A DNA stretch of 64,000 bases from Actinomycetospora callitridis (GCF_028737265.1 NZ_JAQZAK010000001.1:992001-1056000), one strand, 5' to 3'. Shown: positions 40,430 to 51,257, counted from the first letter of the stretch. The notes: generated by a model not told the origin, from the sequence alone. Made by a program: numbers and translations.

Positions 40430-41349
40430 CGCACACCCGGGGGCAGGTGCCCGGTGCGCGAGGTGCGCGCGAGCACGGCCAGCAGGTCCTCGCGGAACGC
40501 CTGCGCGGCGCGGGTCGGCGCGACGTCCGTGCGGTGCGCCAGCGAGATCGTCCGATGGCTCCACGCCCCGCCGTCGAGGCGGGTCGCGCGCAGCGTCGGG
40601 TGCCCGGCCAGCACGAGGCTCGGCACGATCGCGACGCCGAGGCCGCGCTCCACCATGCGCAGCACGGCGTCCATCTCGCCGCCCTCCACCGCGATCCGGG
40701 GCGTCACGCCGGCGGCCGCGCACGCCGCGAGCGTCACCTCGCGCAGCTCGTAGCCGGGGCGGTTGACCACCAGCGGGTGCGCGGCCAGCTCGGCGACGCC
40801 GATGTGGTCGCCGAGGTCGGGCCACCCCGGCGCCGAGACGACGACGAGCTCCTCGCGCAGCACGGGGGTCAGCGCGAGGTCCGCGACGGTGACGCCGCGG
40901 TCGATCACCAGGGCGACGTCGAGCTGGCCGCGCTGCAGATCGGACACGAGGTCCTGCGAGCCGCCCTCGGAGATCTGCAGGGCGATGCCCGGGTAGCGGC
41001 CGTGGAAGACCTCGAGGACGTCGGCCACGACGCTGACGCACAGGCTCGGGGTGGCCCCGAGGCGCAGCCGTCCCCTGCGCAGCCCGGCGAGCTCGGCGAT
41101 CTCCATCCGGGCCGTCTCGGAGTCCGCCACGATCCGCCGGGCGAGGGGCAGGAGGGCCTCGCCCGCCGCCGTGGGTGTGACGTTGTCGTGACCCCGCGTG
41201 ACGAGGGTCTCGCCCAGGTCCTCCTCGAGGCTGCGGATCTGTTTGCTCAGCGTCGGCTGCGCGACGCGGCACAACGCCGCTGCCTGCGTGAACCGGCCGG
41301 TGTCCACCACAGCGAGGAAGTAGCTGAGCTGTTTGATGGTCATCGCCAT
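40399..41349 (-). CDS. LysR-type transcriptional regulator divergent from sdhCAB
   Basis: 316 residues. N-terminal wHTH MTIKQLSYFLAVVDTGRFTQAA...VAQPTLSKQIRSLEEDLG, then a periplasmic-binding-like effector domain (LRLGATPSLCVSVVADVLEVF). It resembles CbbR/CysB-size LysR proteins; effector unknown. ATG 41349 lies 6 nt after a TAGCTT -10 (minus, 41356-41361), so the transcript is probably leaderless. The start codon itself is inside a perfect palindrome, suggesting autorepression. Likely controls the divergent succinate dehydrogenase operon. Confidence 0.9.
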   Translation of the reverse strand: MAMTIKQLSYFLAVVDTGRFTQAAALCRVAQPTLSKQIRSLEEDLGETLVTRGHDNVTPTAAGEALLPLARRIVADSETARMEIAELAGLRRGRLRLGATPSLCVSVVADVLEVFHGRYPGIALQISEGGSQDLVSDLQRGQLDVALVIDRGVTVADLALTPVLREELVVVSAPGWPDLGDHIGVAELAAHPLVVNRPGYELREVTLAACAAAGVTPRIAVEGGEMDAVLRMVERGLGVAIVPSLVLAGHPTLRATRLDGGAWSHRTISLAHRTDVAPTRAAQAFREDLLAVLARTSRTGHLPPGVRYVHPPALIA

Positions 41350-41388
41350 AGCTAGAAGCTATGCCATGCCGCTGTTGCATGCATTAGC
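41347..41388. promoter_or_regulatory. LysR operator region: two palindromes
   Basis: CATAGCT-AGA-AGCTATG (41347-41363) is a perfect 7-3-7 palindrome of the T-N11-A type. GCTATGCCATGC (41358-41369) and GCATGCATTAGC (41377-41388) form a second, 9-of-12 inverted repeat that shares half of the first. The second lies over the -35 area of sdhC. Confidence 0.6.
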
Positions 41389-41407
41389 GCTTCGTGGGGC
41401 GGCGACT

Positions 41408-41413
41408 TACCGT
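41408..41413 (+). promoter_or_regulatory. -10 element of the sdhCAB operon
   Basis: TACCGT ends 7 nt before GTG 41420, predicting a leaderless sdhC mRNA. The identical hexamer stands at the same distance before thyX (46841). Confidence 0.55.
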
Positions 41414-41419
41414 TTTCAC

Positions 41420-42115
41420 GTGGTCATCACTCCGCAGCGCAACATCGTGTCGAGGACGTGGGGTACCTCGGTCGGGAAGAAGTCGGTCATCGCCGTGACC
41501 GGCATCGTGTTCCTGCTCTACGTCATCGCCCACATGATCGGGAACCTCAAGGTCTTCTTCGGCATCGAGACGTTCGACGCCTACTCGCAGCACCTGCGCG
41601 AGATCGGCGAGGCGATCTTCGGCTACGAGGGTGTCCTCTGGGGCATCCGCGCGGTCCTGGTCGGCAGCGTCGTGCTGCACATGTGGGCCGCGTTCTCGCT
41701 CTGGTACCAGGCGAAGAAGGCCCGCCCGATCGGGTACCAGCACCGTCAGCGGTGGGAGGGCAGCTACGCCGCCCGCACGATGCGCTGGGGTGGGGTGATC
41801 ATCGCGCTGTTCGTGATCTGGCACATCCTCGACCTGACCACGGGGACGGTGAACCCCCTCGGCGGTGACGAGAGCGCCTACCTGAAGCTCGTCGCGAGCT
41901 TCGACCGCTGGTACGTGGCGCTCTTCTACATCCTGGCCGTCGTCGCGCTCGGTCTCCACATCCGGCACGGCCTCTGGTCGGCCATCCAGACCTTCGGCGC
42001 CAACAGCGCGCTGAAGCAGAACGCGCTCAAGACCTTCGCTTTCGTCGTGGCGGCCGTGATCACGATCGGTTTCGCGATCGTGCCGCTGTCCGTGATGACC
42101 GGTCTGGTGAGGTGA
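41420..42115 (+). CDS. sdhC: Succinate dehydrogenase cytochrome b subunit (membrane anchor)
   Basis: 231 residues with five predicted helices, the fused type-B anchor. Histidines in helices ([43 protein letters not shown]) are candidate ligands for two hemes. It passes electrons to menaquinone. It resembles the Sdh1 anchor of mycobacteria. GTG 41420 is preferred for the adjacent -10; an upstream ATG (41366) would put untypical sequence at the N terminus. First gene of sdhCAB. Confidence 0.9.
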   Translation: MVITPQRNIVSRTWGTSVGKKSVIAVTGIVFLLYVIAHMIGNLKVFFGIETFDAYSQHLREIGEAIFGYEGVLWGIRAVLVGSVVLHMWAAFSLWYQAKKARPIGYQHRQRWEGSYAARTMRWGGVIIALFVIWHILDLTTGTVNPLGGDESAYLKLVASFDRWYVALFYILAVVALGLHIRHGLWSAIQTFGANSALKQNALKTFAFVVAAVITIGFAIVPLSVMTGLVR

Positions 42116-42119
42116 CACG

Positions 42120-44111
<1,992 letters not shown>

Positions 44112-44122
44112 CGGAGTCTGAC

Positions 44123-44878
44123 GTGAAGCTCACCCTGCGCATCTGGCGTCAGGCCTCACCCGAGGCCAAGGGCAAGATGCAGAAGTACACGCTCGACGAC
44201 GTCGAGCCCGACATGTCGTTCCTCGAGATGCTCGACGTGCTCAACGAGAAGCTCGTCCTCGACGACAAGGACCCGGTCTCCTTCGACCACGACTGCCGCG
44301 AGGGCATCTGCGGCTCGTGCGGCATGGTCATCAACGGCAACGCGCACGGCCCGCAGAAGTTCACGACGACGTGCCAGCTGCACATGCGGCACTTCAACGA
44401 CGGCGACACGATCGACATCGAGCCGTGGCGGGCGAAGGCGTTCCCCGTCGTCAAGGACCTCGTGGTCGACCGCAGCGCCTTCGACGAGATCATCAAGTCC
44501 GGCGGCTACATCTCGGTCAACACCGGGTCGGCCCCCGAGGCGCACGCGATCCCGGTGGACAAGGTCTCGGCGGACGACGCGTTCGACGCCGCGACCTGCA
44601 TCGGCTGCGGCGCCTGCGTCGCGGCCTGCCCGAACGGCAGCTCGATGCTGTTCACGGCGGCCAAGGTGACCCACCTGGGCCTGCTCCCGCAGGGGCAGCC
44701 CGAGCGGGCGACCCGCGCGATCAACATGCTCGCCACCCAGGACGAGCTGGACTTCGGCGGCTGCACCAACGTCGGTGCCTGCCACGAGGTGTGCCCCAAG
44801 GGCATCCCGCTGGCCTCGATCGCCCAGCTCAACCACGACGTCCTCGGCGCGACCCTCACGGGAGCGCGCTCGGACTAG
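44123..44878 (+). CDS. sdhB: Succinate dehydrogenase iron-sulfur subunit
   Basis: 251 residues. A [2Fe-2S] domain ([20 protein letters not shown] ... CQLH) is followed by two cysteine clusters for [4Fe-4S] and [3Fe-4S] ([32 protein letters not shown]). GTG 44123 has CGGAG 6 nt upstream. Last gene of the sdh operon, followed by two hairpins. Confidence 0.97.
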   Translation: MKLTLRIWRQASPEAKGKMQKYTLDDVEPDMSFLEMLDVLNEKLVLDDKDPVSFDHDCREGICGSCGMVINGNAHGPQKFTTTCQLHMRHFNDGDTIDIEPWRAKAFPVVKDLVVDRSAFDEIIKSGGYISVNTGSAPEAHAIPVDKVSADDAFDAATCIGCGACVAACPNGSSMLFTAAKVTHLGLLPQGQPERATRAINMLATQDELDFGGCTNVGACHEVCPKGIPLASIAQLNHDVLGATLTGARSD

Positions 44879-44895
44879 GCGCCGCCGGCCGGTGT

Positions 44896-44948
44896 CGAGC
44901 GAGGGACGCCTTGACTGCGCCTGACGCAGTCGGGGCGTCCCTCGCTCG
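44896..44948. terminator. 24-bp hairpin between sdhB and the convergent DUF4097 gene
   Basis: Arms 44896-44919 and 44925-44948 pair over all 24 positions, two of them G-U, around the loop CCTGA. The ends read CGAGCGAGGG/CCCTCGCTCG. Likely bidirectional terminator. Confidence 0.75.
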
Positions 44949-44971
44949 TTCCAGGGGTCGCGCGGTGCGGA

Positions 44972-45022
44972 GAGCGAGGGCGTCCTTCGCTGCGCTGGGC
45001 GCAGTGGGGGCGGCCCTCGCTC
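44972..45022. terminator. Related, imperfect hairpin next to the sdhB terminator
   Basis: Arms 44972-44995 and 44999-45022 share the GAGCGAGGG ends and the CTGCGC inner end with the hairpin at 44896 but have three mismatches plus two G-U pairs. A diverged copy of the same element family. Confidence 0.65.
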
Positions 45023-45041
45023 GATCCGCCGGTCACCGCGC

Positions 45042-45959
45042 TCAGGCCGTGAGCGCCGGGCGGGGACGGGCGGTGGCGACGGTGATGTCGCCCGCGCCGG
45101 TCCTCGCCCGCACGCGCAGGGGTCCGCCGTCGGGCTGGTCGGGACGGTCGGCGCGCACCGGGAGCTCGCTGCGCACGCGGCCCACGGCGGCGTTCAGCAC
45201 GACCTTCGCGTCGACGCCGGCGTGCACGCCCACCCACAGCGAGCCCACGCCGGTGCCGATCTCGACGTCGCCGGCGACCGCGTCGGCCACCTCGATGTCG
45301 CCGGCCGCGGCGCGCACCGCGACGTCGGCGTGCACGTCGCCCAGACGCACGCGCCCGGCGCCGGTGGTGATCTCGACCGGCGCGTGCACGTGGTCGACGC
45401 GGACCTCGCCGGCGCCGCCGGTGAGGCGCAGCGGGGCGTCCAGGCGCCCGATGCGCACCTCGCCGGCGCCGCAGCGCAGGTCGGTGCGCCCGGCCACCTC
45501 GTCGAGGCGGACCTCGCCCGTGCCGTGCACCGAGACCTCGCCCGCGCGGCCCTCCACGGCGACCCGGGCGGCGCCCGCCCGCACCCGGAGCTCCGAGTCC
45601 TGCGGCGCCCGCACGGTCACCGCGAGCGGGACGCCGCGCAGGCCGAGGTCGCGCGGGCCGCGGACGGTGACCCGGCGGGCCTCCGCGTCCCACTCCAGCG
45701 TCGCGGCCGCGACGGCCGCCTCCGCCCGTTCCTCCGGCGAGGACGGCCCGTCGCGGTCGACGCCCAGGAACCCGAGCACCGTGCCCAGCCCGCGCAGCCA
45801 GCCGGGCGGGGCGTCCGGGTCGGCCTCGAGCCGGACGCGCAGGGACGCACCGTCCTCGGCGGGCGGCGCCAGGCGCACCCGCACCCGGCCCGCATCGAGC
45901 GCGACGTCCAGGGTCACCGGCTCGGGGCCGGTGCCGGTGACCTCGCGCGCCGGGCTCAT
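45042..45959 (-). CDS. DUF4097-type beta-repeat (putative adhesin) protein
   Basis: 305 residues. From about residue 110 it is built from short beta repeats such as VSVHGTGEVRLDEVAG, LRCGAGEVRIGRLDAP and LTGGAGEVRVDHVHAP, the beta-helix pattern of the DUF4097/polymer-forming family. No signal peptide or membrane anchor is visible, so a surface role is not supported here. ATG 45959 overlaps the stop of the RHH gene (ATGA). Probably forms a two-gene unit with that regulator. Confidence 0.8.
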   Translation of the reverse strand: MSPAREVTGTGPEPVTLDVALDAGRVRVRLAPPAEDGASLRVRLEADPDAPPGWLRGLGTVLGFLGVDRDGPSSPEERAEAAVAAATLEWDAEARRVTVRGPRDLGLRGVPLAVTVRAPQDSELRVRAGAARVAVEGRAGEVSVHGTGEVRLDEVAGRTDLRCGAGEVRIGRLDAPLRLTGGAGEVRVDHVHAPVEITTGAGRVRLGDVHADVAVRAAAGDIEVADAVAGDVEIGTGVGSLWVGVHAGVDAKVVLNAAVGRVRSELPVRADRPDQPDGGPLRVRARTGAGDITVATARPRPALTA

Positions 45960-46756
45960 CCCTTCACCCACCCGTCGACGCCCCCGTCGTCGGGGCCGTC
46001 CTTCGCGGTGCCGGACGGACCGGACGTGTCGCCGGGCTCGTCCGCGGGGCTGTCCGCAGGCTTCTCCGGCGCCGGCTCGTCGTTCGGGCGCCCGTCGGTC
46101 CAGCCGCTGCCGCCGCCGCTGTCACGCGCGCCGCCCCAGCCGCCGTCCCGGCCGCCCCAGCCGCCGCCCCAGCCGCCGCCGCGCTGCTTGTCGTGCAGCG
46201 CGCCCTGGACGGCCTGGGCGATCCAGGAGTTCAGGCTCATGCCCTGCGACGCCGCGGCGCGCTCGGCCTGGCCCTTGATCTGGTCGACGAGGCGCAGGGT
46301 CATCCGCGAGATGTCGCCGACGTCGGGACCGCCCCGGCCGCCGAACCCCTGGCCGCCACCGAAGGCGGCGTTGAAGGCGTCGGCGCCCGAGAAGCCCGGC
46401 CCGGGCGGCGGGGGAGGGGTGGGGCGCTGCGGCCCGCCCGGCCCGCCACCGGGGGTGCCGGCGAACGGTGAGGACGTCGGGCCGGCGAAGAAGCCGTCGG
46501 CGCCGTCGCCGGAGGAGTCGCGGTCGACGACGACCTTGACCTCGCGCCCCGAGAGGCGCAGCGAGACGGTGCGGTCGCCGAGGGCCTCGGTGACCTCGCC
46601 CGCGAGGTCGGACAGGGCGTTCATGAGCGCCAGCCGGACGGCGGGCTCGAGGGCGGCGGCGAGCGAGCTGCCCGCCCGGGCGGTGGCCTCGTCGCCGACC
46701 GCGGAGGCCGCGGCGAGGTCGTCGCGCAGGGAGGCGACGTACGGTGTCAGGTCCAT
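45956..46756 (-). CDS. Ribbon-helix-helix (HicB/CopG-like) protein with Gly/Pro-rich linkers
   Basis: 266 residues. An N-terminal helical domain (about 1-85, [19 protein letters not shown]) and a Pro/Gly linker precede a ribbon-helix-helix DNA-binding segment (about 150-190, [20 protein letters not shown] and [17 protein letters not shown]), then a Gly/Trp-rich, acidic tail. RHH proteins repress their own operons. The three TGACACCAC boxes at the gene start are fitting operators. ATG 46756 lies 6 nt after a CACAGT -10-like hexamer. Often annotated as HicB-family antitoxin; no HicA toxin is present. Confidence 0.78.
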   Translation of the reverse strand: MDLTPYVASLRDDLAAASAVGDEATARAGSSLAAALEPAVRLALMNALSDLAGEVTEALGDRTVSLRLSGREVKVVVDRDSSGDGADGFFAGPTSSPFAGTPGGGPGGPQRPTPPPPPGPGFSGADAFNAAFGGGQGFGGRGGPDVGDISRMTLRLVDQIKGQAERAAASQGMSLNSWIAQAVQGALHDKQRGGGWGGGWGGRDGGWGGARDSGGGSGWTDGRPNDEPAPEKPADSPADEPGDTSGPSGTAKDGPDDGGVDGWVKG

Positions 46757-46805
46757 GACACCACTGTGACACCACGACGACGGGAGCGCCACCATCGTGG
46801 TGTCA
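46756..46805. promoter_or_regulatory. Three-box operator between the RHH operon and thyX
   Basis: TGACACCAC occurs at 46756-46764 and 46767-46775 (11-bp spacing, one helical turn) and inverted at 46797-46805. The first box includes the RHH start codon. Tandem boxes at helical spacing are the usual layout for ribbon-helix-helix dimers. Confidence 0.65.
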
Positions 46806-46852
46806 CGTCCGCCGCGGGCGAACGCGCCGGACCCGTGTCGTACCGTGCGGGG

Positions 46853-47605
46853 GTGGCCGACACCGTGTATCCCCAGGTGACGCTGATCGCGAAGACCGAG
46901 TTCCACGCGCCGCCCGGGGTCCCGTGGGAGACCGACGCGGACGGTGGGCAGGCGCTCGCGGAGTTCGCGGGCCGCGCCTGCTACCAGTCGTGGAGCAAGC
47001 CGAACCCCGCGACGGCGAGCAACGCGGGGTACCTGCGCCACATCCTCGAGGTCGGCCACCTCTCCGTGCTCGAGCACGGGTCGGTGAGCTTCTACCTGAC
47101 CGGGATGTCGCGCAGCCTGACCCACGAGCTGATCCGGCACCGCCACTTCTCGTACTCGCAGCTCTCGCAGCGCTACGTGCCCGAGCGGGACGCCGCGATG
47201 GTGGAGCCCGACGTCATCGCCGCCGATCCCGAGCTCCACCAGCTCTTCGCCGAGGCCAGCGCCGCGGCGCTGGCCTCCTACGAGAAGCTCCTGGCGGGCC
47301 TCGAGGAGCGCTTCGCCGACGAGCCCAACCGCACGCTGCGGCGCAAGCAGGCCCGCCAGGCCGCCCGCGCCGTGCTCCCGAACGCCACCGAGACGCGGAT
47401 CGTCGTCACCGGCAACTACCGCGCCTGGCGGCACTTCATCGCCATGCGGGCCAGCGAGCACGCCGACGTCGAGATCCGCGACCTCGCCATCATGTGCCTG
47501 AAGATCCTGCAGGCCGAGGTCCCCAACGTCTTCGCCGACTTCGAGATCACCCGGCTGCCCAGCGGGTCCGAGGTCGCCACCAGCCCCTTCGTCGCCGAGG
47601 GGTGA
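46853..47605 (+). CDS. thyX: FAD-dependent thymidylate synthase ThyX
   Basis: 250 residues. The signature [13 protein letters not shown] (RHRx7S, residues 95-107) defines ThyX, which methylates dUMP using methylene-THF and FADH2. [13 protein letters not shown] near the C terminus is also conserved. GTG 46853 lies 7 nt after TACCGT, so a leaderless mRNA is likely; earlier in-frame starts run into the RHH operator. Same genome neighbourhood as in M. tuberculosis (dapB to rnj). Confidence 0.96.
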   Translation: MADTVYPQVTLIAKTEFHAPPGVPWETDADGGQALAEFAGRACYQSWSKPNPATASNAGYLRHILEVGHLSVLEHGSVSFYLTGMSRSLTHELIRHRHFSYSQLSQRYVPERDAAMVEPDVIAADPELHQLFAEASAAALASYEKLLAGLEERFADEPNRTLRRKQARQAARAVLPNATETRIVVTGNYRAWRHFIAMRASEHADVEIRDLAIMCLKILQAEVPNVFADFEITRLPSGSEVATSPFVAEG

Positions 47606-47635
47606 ACCCCGGGTCCCCCCGGGTAGGAGTAGTCC

Positions 47636-48268
47636 ATGAGTGCCGCACAGATCGCCGACGCCGAGCGTCGCGATCTCGCCGACCTGTTGCTGAAGCTCGG
47701 CCCCGACGAGAGCACGCTCTGCGGCGACTGGACCACGCGCGACCTGGTCGCCCACCTGATCACCCGTGAGCGCCGCCTCGACGCCGCGCCCGGCATCCTG
47801 ATCCCGCCGCTGGCGTGGTGGACCGAGCGCGTGCAGGACTCGGTGGCCCACGGTGAGTTCGGCGAGCTGGTCGGCACCCTGCGTTCGGGCCCGCCGTTCT
47901 GGAGCCCGCTGGCGCTGCCTCCGCTGCGCGCCGTCGACGTCCAGGAGTTCTTCATCCACCACGAGGACGTCCGCCGTGCGCAGTCCGGCTGGTCGCCCCG
48001 TCCGCCGGACGAGGCGCGGGACCACCAGCTCTGGCGCATGGTCGGCCTCCTCGGCCGCCTGACCTACCGCTCCAGCCCCGTGGCCGTGACGCTGCGCCGT
48101 CCGGACGGCGCCGAGCACGCCGTCAAGTCGGGCCCGCGCACGGTCATCCTCACCGGCGAGCCGGGTGAGCTACTGCTGCACGCGGCCGGCCGGGACGAGT
48201 GCGTCGTGCACCCCGAGGGTGAGCCGGCCGACGTCGCCGCGGTCATGGCCCTCGAGCGCGGCCTGTAG
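47636..48268 (+). CDS. TIGR03085-family protein (mycothiol-dependent maleylpyruvate isomerase-like fold)
   Basis: 210 residues. DinB-like helical start with LCGDWTTRDLVAHLITRERRLDAAPG, and the metal-site histidines in HLITRE and EFFIHHEDVRRAQ. This N-terminal domain binds a divalent metal in mycothiol-dependent enzymes. Substrate unknown. Sits between thyX and rnj, where dapA lies in M. tuberculosis. Confidence 0.87.
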   Translation: MSAAQIADAERRDLADLLLKLGPDESTLCGDWTTRDLVAHLITRERRLDAAPGILIPPLAWWTERVQDSVAHGEFGELVGTLRSGPPFWSPLALPPLRAVDVQEFFIHHEDVRRAQSGWSPRPPDEARDHQLWRMVGLLGRLTYRSSPVAVTLRRPDGAEHAVKSGPRTVILTGEPGELLLHAAGRDECVVHPEGEPADVAAVMALERGL

Positions 48269-48405
48269 AGGCACGCCACCGACATCAGCGACGGGTCCCG
48301 CCAGGACCCACCCACGACGGCCGGACGGACCCCCCGCCCCGGCCCCCCGCACCAGGAGGACCTGATCACCACCCGTTCGCCGCGCCGCGCCCACGGAGGC
48401 GCCCG

Positions 48406-50196
48406 ATGAGCCGATCGACCGCCCGCCGCCCCGAGCCGCCCCGCGGCGGCCCTCCGCAGGGACGCGGTTCGACGCCGCCCACCCACGACTGCGCCCGCGG
48501 CTCCGGCGTGCCCACGTCGTCCGCCCCCGGCGCCGAGGGCGCCCCGCCCCCGACGCCCGAGGGCGCGCTGCGCATCGTCGCCCTCGGCGGCATCGGGGAG
48601 ATCGGGCGGAACATGACCGTCCTCGAGTACGGCGGACGGCTGCTCATCGTCGACTGCGGGGTGCTCTTCCCGTCGGAGGAGGCCCCCGGCGTCGACCTGA
48701 TCCTCCCCGACTTCCGCGCGGTCGAGGACCGGCTCTCCGACGTCGACGCGCTCGTGCTCACGCACGGGCACGAGGACCACATCGGCGCCGTGCCGTTCCT
48801 CCTGCGCCAGCGTCCCGACCTGCTCGTCGTGGGGTCGCGCTTCACGCTCGCCCTGGTCGCGGCGAAGTGCAAGGAGCACCAGCTCACCCCGCGCCTGCTC
48901 GAGGTGCGCGAGGGCGAGCGCGGGCACCACGGCTCGTTCGACTGCGAGTTCTTCGCGGTCAACCACTCGATCCCCGACGCCCTCGCCGTCGCCGTCCGCA
49001 CCCCGGGCGGCACGGTGCTGCACACCGGCGACATCAAGCTCGACCAGCTGCCCCTCGACGGACGCCTCACCGACCTGGCCGGCTTCTCGCGCCTGGGCGA
49101 CGAGGGCGTCGACCTGCTGCTCGTCGACTCCACCAACGCCGAGGTGCCCGGCTTCGTCACCCCGGAGCGCGACATCTCGCCGGTGATCGACGGGGTGTTC
49201 CGCGACGCGCCGTCCCGCCTGATCGTCGCCTGCTTCGCGAGCCACGTGCACCGCGTCCAGCAGGTGCTCGACGCCGCGGCGAAGCACGAGCGCAAGGTCT
49301 GCTTCACCGGGCGCTCGATGGTGCGCAACATGGGCATCGCCACCGACCTCGGCCTGCTCCACGTCCCCGACGGCCTGCTCGTCGATCTCGACGACGCCCT
49401 GGCCATGCCGGAGAAGGACGTCGTCCTCGTCTCGACGGGCTCGCAGGGCGAGCCGCTGAGTGCCCTGGGGCGCATGGCGCGCGGCGACCACCGCCAGATC
49501 ACGATCACCCCGGGCGACACCGTCGTCCTGCTCTCGAGCCTGATCCCCGGCAACGAGACCGCGGTGTTCGCGGTGATCAACGGCCTGACGCGCCTCGGCG
49601 CCGAGGTCGTGCACTCGGGTGTGGCCAAGGTGCACGTCTCGGGCCACGCGAGTGCCGGCGAGCTGATGTTCCTCTACAACGCGCTGCGCCCGCGCAACGT
49701 CATGCCGGTGCACGGCGAGTGGCGCCACCTGCGCGCCAACGCCGAGATCGCGCGCCGGACCGGCGTCGAGAACGTGGTCATCGCCGAGGACGGCGTGGTC
49801 GTCGACCTCGTCGACGGCCGGGCCGCGATCTCCGGGCGGGTCGAGGTCGGGCACGTCTACGTCGACGGCAACCAGGTCGGCGACGTCGGCGAGTCGACGC
49901 TCTCGGACCGCCTCGTGCTCGGCGAGGGCGGCTTCATCGCGATCACCGTGGCCGTCGAGGCGGCCACGGGACGCGCGGTGGCGCCCCCGCGCATCTCCGG
50001 GCGCGGGTTCTCCGACGACCCGAAGGCCCTCGAGGACGTCGTCTCGCTCGTCGAGATGGAGCTCTCGCGCACCGAGGCCGAGGGCATCACCGACACCCAC
50101 CGCATCGCGCAGTCGGTGCGCCGGGTCGTCGGCAAGTGGGTGGGGGAGACCTACCGCCGCCGCCCGATGATCGTCCCGACGGTGCTGCCGGTCTGA
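48406..50196 (+). CDS. rnj: Ribonuclease J
   Basis: 596 residues. Metallo-beta-lactamase/beta-CASP RNase with 5'-3' exo- and endonuclease activity. THGHEDHIGA holds the zinc ligands; further ligands are in VNHSIPDA and HTGDIKLD. The beta-CASP part shows ASHVHRVQQVLDAA, VSTGSQGEPLSAL and MPVHGEWRHLRANAEIA. The first 50 residues are a Pro/Arg/Gly-rich extension. ATG 48406 has GGAGG 7 nt upstream. Confidence 0.96.
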   Translation: MSRSTARRPEPPRGGPPQGRGSTPPTHDCARGSGVPTSSAPGAEGAPPPTPEGALRIVALGGIGEIGRNMTVLEYGGRLLIVDCGVLFPSEEAPGVDLILPDFRAVEDRLSDVDALVLTHGHEDHIGAVPFLLRQRPDLLVVGSRFTLALVAAKCKEHQLTPRLLEVREGERGHHGSFDCEFFAVNHSIPDALAVAVRTPGGTVLHTGDIKLDQLPLDGRLTDLAGFSRLGDEGVDLLLVDSTNAEVPGFVTPERDISPVIDGVFRDAPSRLIVACFASHVHRVQQVLDAAAKHERKVCFTGRSMVRNMGIATDLGLLHVPDGLLVDLDDALAMPEKDVVLVSTGSQGEPLSALGRMARGDHRQITITPGDTVVLLSSLIPGNETAVFAVINGLTRLGAEVVHSGVAKVHVSGHASAGELMFLYNALRPRNVMPVHGEWRHLRANAEIARRTGVENVVIAEDGVVVDLVDGRAAISGRVEVGHVYVDGNQVGDVGESTLSDRLVLGEGGFIAITVAVEAATGRAVAPPRISGRGFSDDPKALEDVVSLVEMELSRTEAEGITDTHRIAQSVRRVVGKWVGETYRRRPMIVPTVLPV

Positions 50197-50229
50197 AGGA
50201 CTCGGCCGGTCCGAGGGATCACCGGCGCA

Positions 50230-50613
50230 TCACCGGCGGATCGTCTTCGACAGGTGGTGGCGCACCGGTGCCCACAGGTCGGGGAGCACGAGGTCGACCT
50301 GGTCGAGCGTGTACCAGCCGGCGCGCACGCTGATCGGGATCTCCTCGGGGTCGACCTCGTGCTGCGGGCGGGCGGCGACGTAGATCGTCGCGATCCCGTC
50401 GTCGAGGAGCCGCCCGAGCTGGCGGCCGGCGCGGATCTCGACGCCCGCCTCCTCGAGGCACCCGCGCTCCGCGGTCGCGCCGGGGGACTCGCGGGCCTGC
50501 GGGCGCCCACCGGGCAGGATCGCCGGCGGCCACTCCCCGGGCCGGTGCACGAGCAGCACCCGCCCCGGGGGTGCGGTCACCACGGCCAGCACGAGCTGTG
50601 CCTCCCGGCCCAC
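50230..50613 (-). CDS. Nudix hydrolase with a degenerate Nudix box
   Basis: 127 residues. The box reads G-x5-E-x7-RGCLEEAGV; the first Glu of the usual REUxEE is Gly, while the EE pair is kept. Metal binding may be weakened, but the second EE may suffice. Hydrolyses an unknown nucleoside-diphosphate compound. GTG 50613 has AGGAG 6 nt upstream. Convergent with rnj. Confidence 0.8.
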   Translation of the reverse strand: MGREAQLVLAVVTAPPGRVLLVHRPGEWPPAILPGGRPQARESPGATAERGCLEEAGVEIRAGRQLGRLLDDGIATIYVAARPQHEVDPEEIPISVRAGWYTLDQVDLVLPDLWAPVRHHLSKTIRR

Positions 50614-50663
50614 GCGTCTCTCCTCTGCTCGGCGGTGGTCGTCCTCGGCCTAGGCTCCCGCGG

Positions 50664-51257
50664 GTGAGCGCCACCGTCTCCGCCCGGCGCATCGCCTCGC
50701 GCGTCACCACGCTGACGTCGCCGACCCTGCTGCTCGCCGTGCTCTACCCCGTGGTCGGTGCCCTGGCCGTGGGGGTGGTGGGCGTGGCGTGGTCGCTGGT
50801 CGGGATGCTGTTCACCGTGGCGATCCCGGCGTTCATCGTCGACCGCGGTGTGCGGAGCGGACGGTACACCGACCACCACCTGCGCGAGCGCGAGCAGCGG
50901 GCCGTGCCGCTGGGCCTGGCCGCGCTCTCGGTCGCCACCGGCGTGGTGGTGCTGGTCGTCGCCGGCGCGCCGCGCGCGATCACCGCGCTGCAGATCGCCG
51001 TGCTGGTCACGGTCGCCGTGGCCACCGCGATCACCCTCGTCTGGAAGATCAGCTTCCACACCGCCGTCGTGGCCGCGGCGGCGGCGGTGCTGACCCTGCT
51101 CGGCGGGCCGTGGTGGGCACTGTCCTGGCTCGCCGTGCCCCTCGTCGGGTGGGCGCGTCTCGTGCTGCGCGCCCACACCGCGCCGCAGGTGGTCGCCGGT
51201 GTCGTCGTCGGTGCCGGGGTGACCACCGCGGTCCTGCTGCTCGCCGGGGTCGGGTGA
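50664..51257 (+). CDS. PAP2-like membrane phosphatase, divergent
   Basis: 197 residues with about six hydrophobic helices. KISFHTAVVAAAAAVL and GWARLVLRAHTAPQVVAG resemble the K-x6-RP/SGH/SRx5H layout of type-2 phosphatidic acid phosphatases, but the first motif is weakened (RYTDHHLREREQR). Lipid phosphatase or a related polyprenyl-phosphate protein. GTG 50664 is 7 nt after TAGGCT, so probably leaderless. A 257-nt gap to fdhA follows in which I see no convincing gene. Confidence 0.7.
   Translation: MSATVSARRIASRVTTLTSPTLLLAVLYPVVGALAVGVVGVAWSLVGMLFTVAIPAFIVDRGVRSGRYTDHHLREREQRAVPLGLAALSVATGVVVLVVAGAPRAITALQIAVLVTVAVATAITLVWKISFHTAVVAAAAAVLTLLGGPWWALSWLAVPLVGWARLVLRAHTAPQVVAGVVVGAGVTTAVLLLAGVG

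Noticed and set aside
45956..46756. HicAB toxin-antitoxin system
   Set aside because: Only an RHH (HicB-like) domain is present. No HicA-type toxin or other toxin gene is adjacent.
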